A stretch of 34,831 nt of DNA from Planctomycetales bacterium (GTDB lineage: Bacteria; Planctomycetota; Planctomycetia; Pirellulales; Pirellulaceae), in the NCBI GenBank assembly GCA_020426625.1, contig JAGQPR010000023.1, positions 1-34,831 of the forward strand, in the 5' to 3' direction. Under the pieces are notes generated by a model that was not told the DNA's origin, did no database searches, and worked only from the letters and a program-made list of their open reading frames with translations. Shown one piece after another: positions 34,232 to 34,831 of the stretch; the first letter of the stretch is position 1, and each line of letters begins with the position of its first letter. Both the position numbers and the translations under genes were made by a program.

Positions 34232-34732
34232 ATGACCAAATTCGAACACATTCGTCACAAGCCGCCCTGTGCACTTGAGCAGCCGCGCCAATTGCTGCTG
34301 GTCGTGGCACCTCTGCGCAGTAGTGTCAATCTGAGTCGCATGGTCCGTCTGGCAGGCTGCAGTGGAATCAGCCAAATCATCCACGGTGCGCAAATGAAGG
34401 TAGATCGAAACATCGCTCGCGATGCCGCCGATTGCGTCGAAATCGTCACGCGTCGAAGTCTACCGCCAGCCCTAAACAAATTGCGAGAAGATGGTTATCG
34501 CTGTGTGGGGCTGGAACAAACCACGCATTCGCAGTCATTGCACGACTACAGTTTCCAGCGTCGCACAGCCTTGGTGATCGGCGCTGAGCGGGAGGGACTA
34601 TCGCCAGAGATCTTGAATTGCCTGGACGACGTGGTTGAGATTCCTGTATGGGGCAGCCCGGCCAGTTACAATGTGGTGACAGCTACGACTATGGCTGTTT
34701 ACGAATATTGTAGGCAGTATCCCAAGGGGTAG
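34232..34732 (+). CDS. TrmH/SpoU-family RNA 2'-O-methyltransferase
   Basis: The 166-residue protein is a minimal SPOUT enzyme without the N-terminal substrate-binding extension. Motif 1 reads N-L-S-R-M-V-R-L-A-G (about 33-42) with the conserved Asn and Arg. Motif 2 is A-L-V-I-G-A-E-R-E-G-L-S (about 113-124). Motif 3 reads I-P-V-W-G-S-P-A-S-Y-N-V-V-T-A, where most family members have S-L-N-V-S-x-A, so the region is recognisable but altered. Such enzymes methylate the ribose of tRNA or rRNA using S-adenosylmethionine bound in a trefoil knot; the target here is unknown. It follows the kinase gene by 31 bases and is followed two bases after its stop by a strong hairpin. Confidence 0.88.
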   Translation: MTKFEHIRHKPPCALEQPRQLLLVVAPLRSSVNLSRMVRLAGCSGISQIIHGAQMKVDRNIARDAADCVEIVTRRSLPPALNKLREDGYRCVGLEQTTHSQSLHDYSFQRRTALVIGAEREGLSPEILNCLDDVVEIPVWGSPASYNVVTATTMAVYEYCRQYPKG

Positions 34733-34733
34733 C

Positions 34734-34769
34734 TGCCAGATCCTAACTGCTATTCGTTAGGACCTGGCA
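34734..34769 (+). terminator. Strong hairpin after the methyltransferase gene
   Basis: A 14-base arm (34734-34747, TGCCAGATCCTAAC) pairs with 34756-34769 (GTTAGGACCTGGCA) around an eight-base loop, with a single A-C mismatch. It begins one base after the TAG at 34730-34732. There is no T run behind it, so it may be a factor-dependent terminator or a stabilising 3' end. Confidence 0.55.
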
Positions 34770-34784
34770 CATTAGGCGTTCGCG

Positions 34785-34831
34785 TAGTGTCAACAATTGG
34801 AAAATCAGTTCCACATAATCCATCCGCAAAA
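34785..34831 (+). repeat. Left end of a dispersed repeat, cut by the window edge (copy C)
   Basis: From TAGTGTCAACAATTGG onward this matches 23982-24028, differing at four of 47 positions by eye. It carries the left inverted end of the complete copy. The rest lies beyond the window, so completeness is unknown. Confidence 0.7.

Noticed and set aside
34741..34762. CCTAAC...GTTAGG pair resembling the core of a classical attC site
   Set aside because: The arms are part of one 14-bp stem with only eight bases between; a real attC has tens of bases between its core sites.

Overview
The window looks like an ordinary chromosomal stretch of a planctomycete, most likely a member of the Pirellulales. 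The evidence is the gene repertoire rather than any marker gene. It has a twin-arginine DUF1501-type protein paired with a DUF1592/DUF1588-type cytochrome protein, a PSCyt1-PSCyt2-PSD1 protein, a GDSL hydrolase fused to a DUF1080 domain, several secreted proteins with single CxxCH haem motifs, and a very large Ser/Thr kinase-ATPase fusion. No rRNA, tRNA, CRISPR array, prophage or complete insertion sequence was recognised.

Layout, left to right. (1) Bases 1-800: the tail of a hicA-like toxin gene and a complete hicB antitoxin gene, then 500 bases of non-coding DNA holding half of a dispersed repeat and a weak attC-like inverted pair. (2) 803-5772: two translationally coupled genes for exported proteins, a c-type-haem DUF1592/1588/1585-like protein and a Tat-exported DUF1501-like protein. 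(3) 6116-10056, minus strand: the trkA-trkH potassium uptake pair and a two-gene unit for small membrane proteins. (4) 10337-11417, plus strand: an alpha/beta hydrolase and a DUF1499 protein. (5) 11527-14165, minus strand: lemA followed by an M48 (HtpX-like) membrane metalloprotease. (6) 14648-20243, plus strand: a run of secreted proteins (SGNH hydrolase-DUF1080, PSCyt/PSD1 cytochrome, uncharacterised exported protein). (7) 20480-21759: hisI-hisG, overlapping end to end with a minus-strand pair (glycosyltransferase 9 and a DUF218/YdcF protein, 23772-21749). (8) 23979-24127: the only complete copy here of a 149-bp repeat with inverted ends, next to a small hypothetical gene. (9) 24782-26603: a CxxCH protein coupled to a GcvR-like double-ACT protein. 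(10) 27874-26616, minus strand: nusB and scpB. (11) 28114-29994: an exported M28 aminopeptidase with PDZ domain. (12) 30037-34732: the kinase-ATPase fusion and a TrmH-type RNA methyltransferase, followed by a strong hairpin and the left end of another repeat copy.

Housekeeping functions (histidine synthesis, potassium uptake, chromosome segregation, transcription antitermination, RNA methylation) are interleaved with planctomycete-specific secreted proteins. I did not find a convincing new multi-gene system. The most distinctive unexplained signals are the short inverted-end repeat family (one complete and two partial copies), the tandemly duplicated 18-bp leader before a membrane-protein gene, the kinase-ATPase-repeat fusion with altered catalytic motifs, and the uncharacterised secreted haem proteins.
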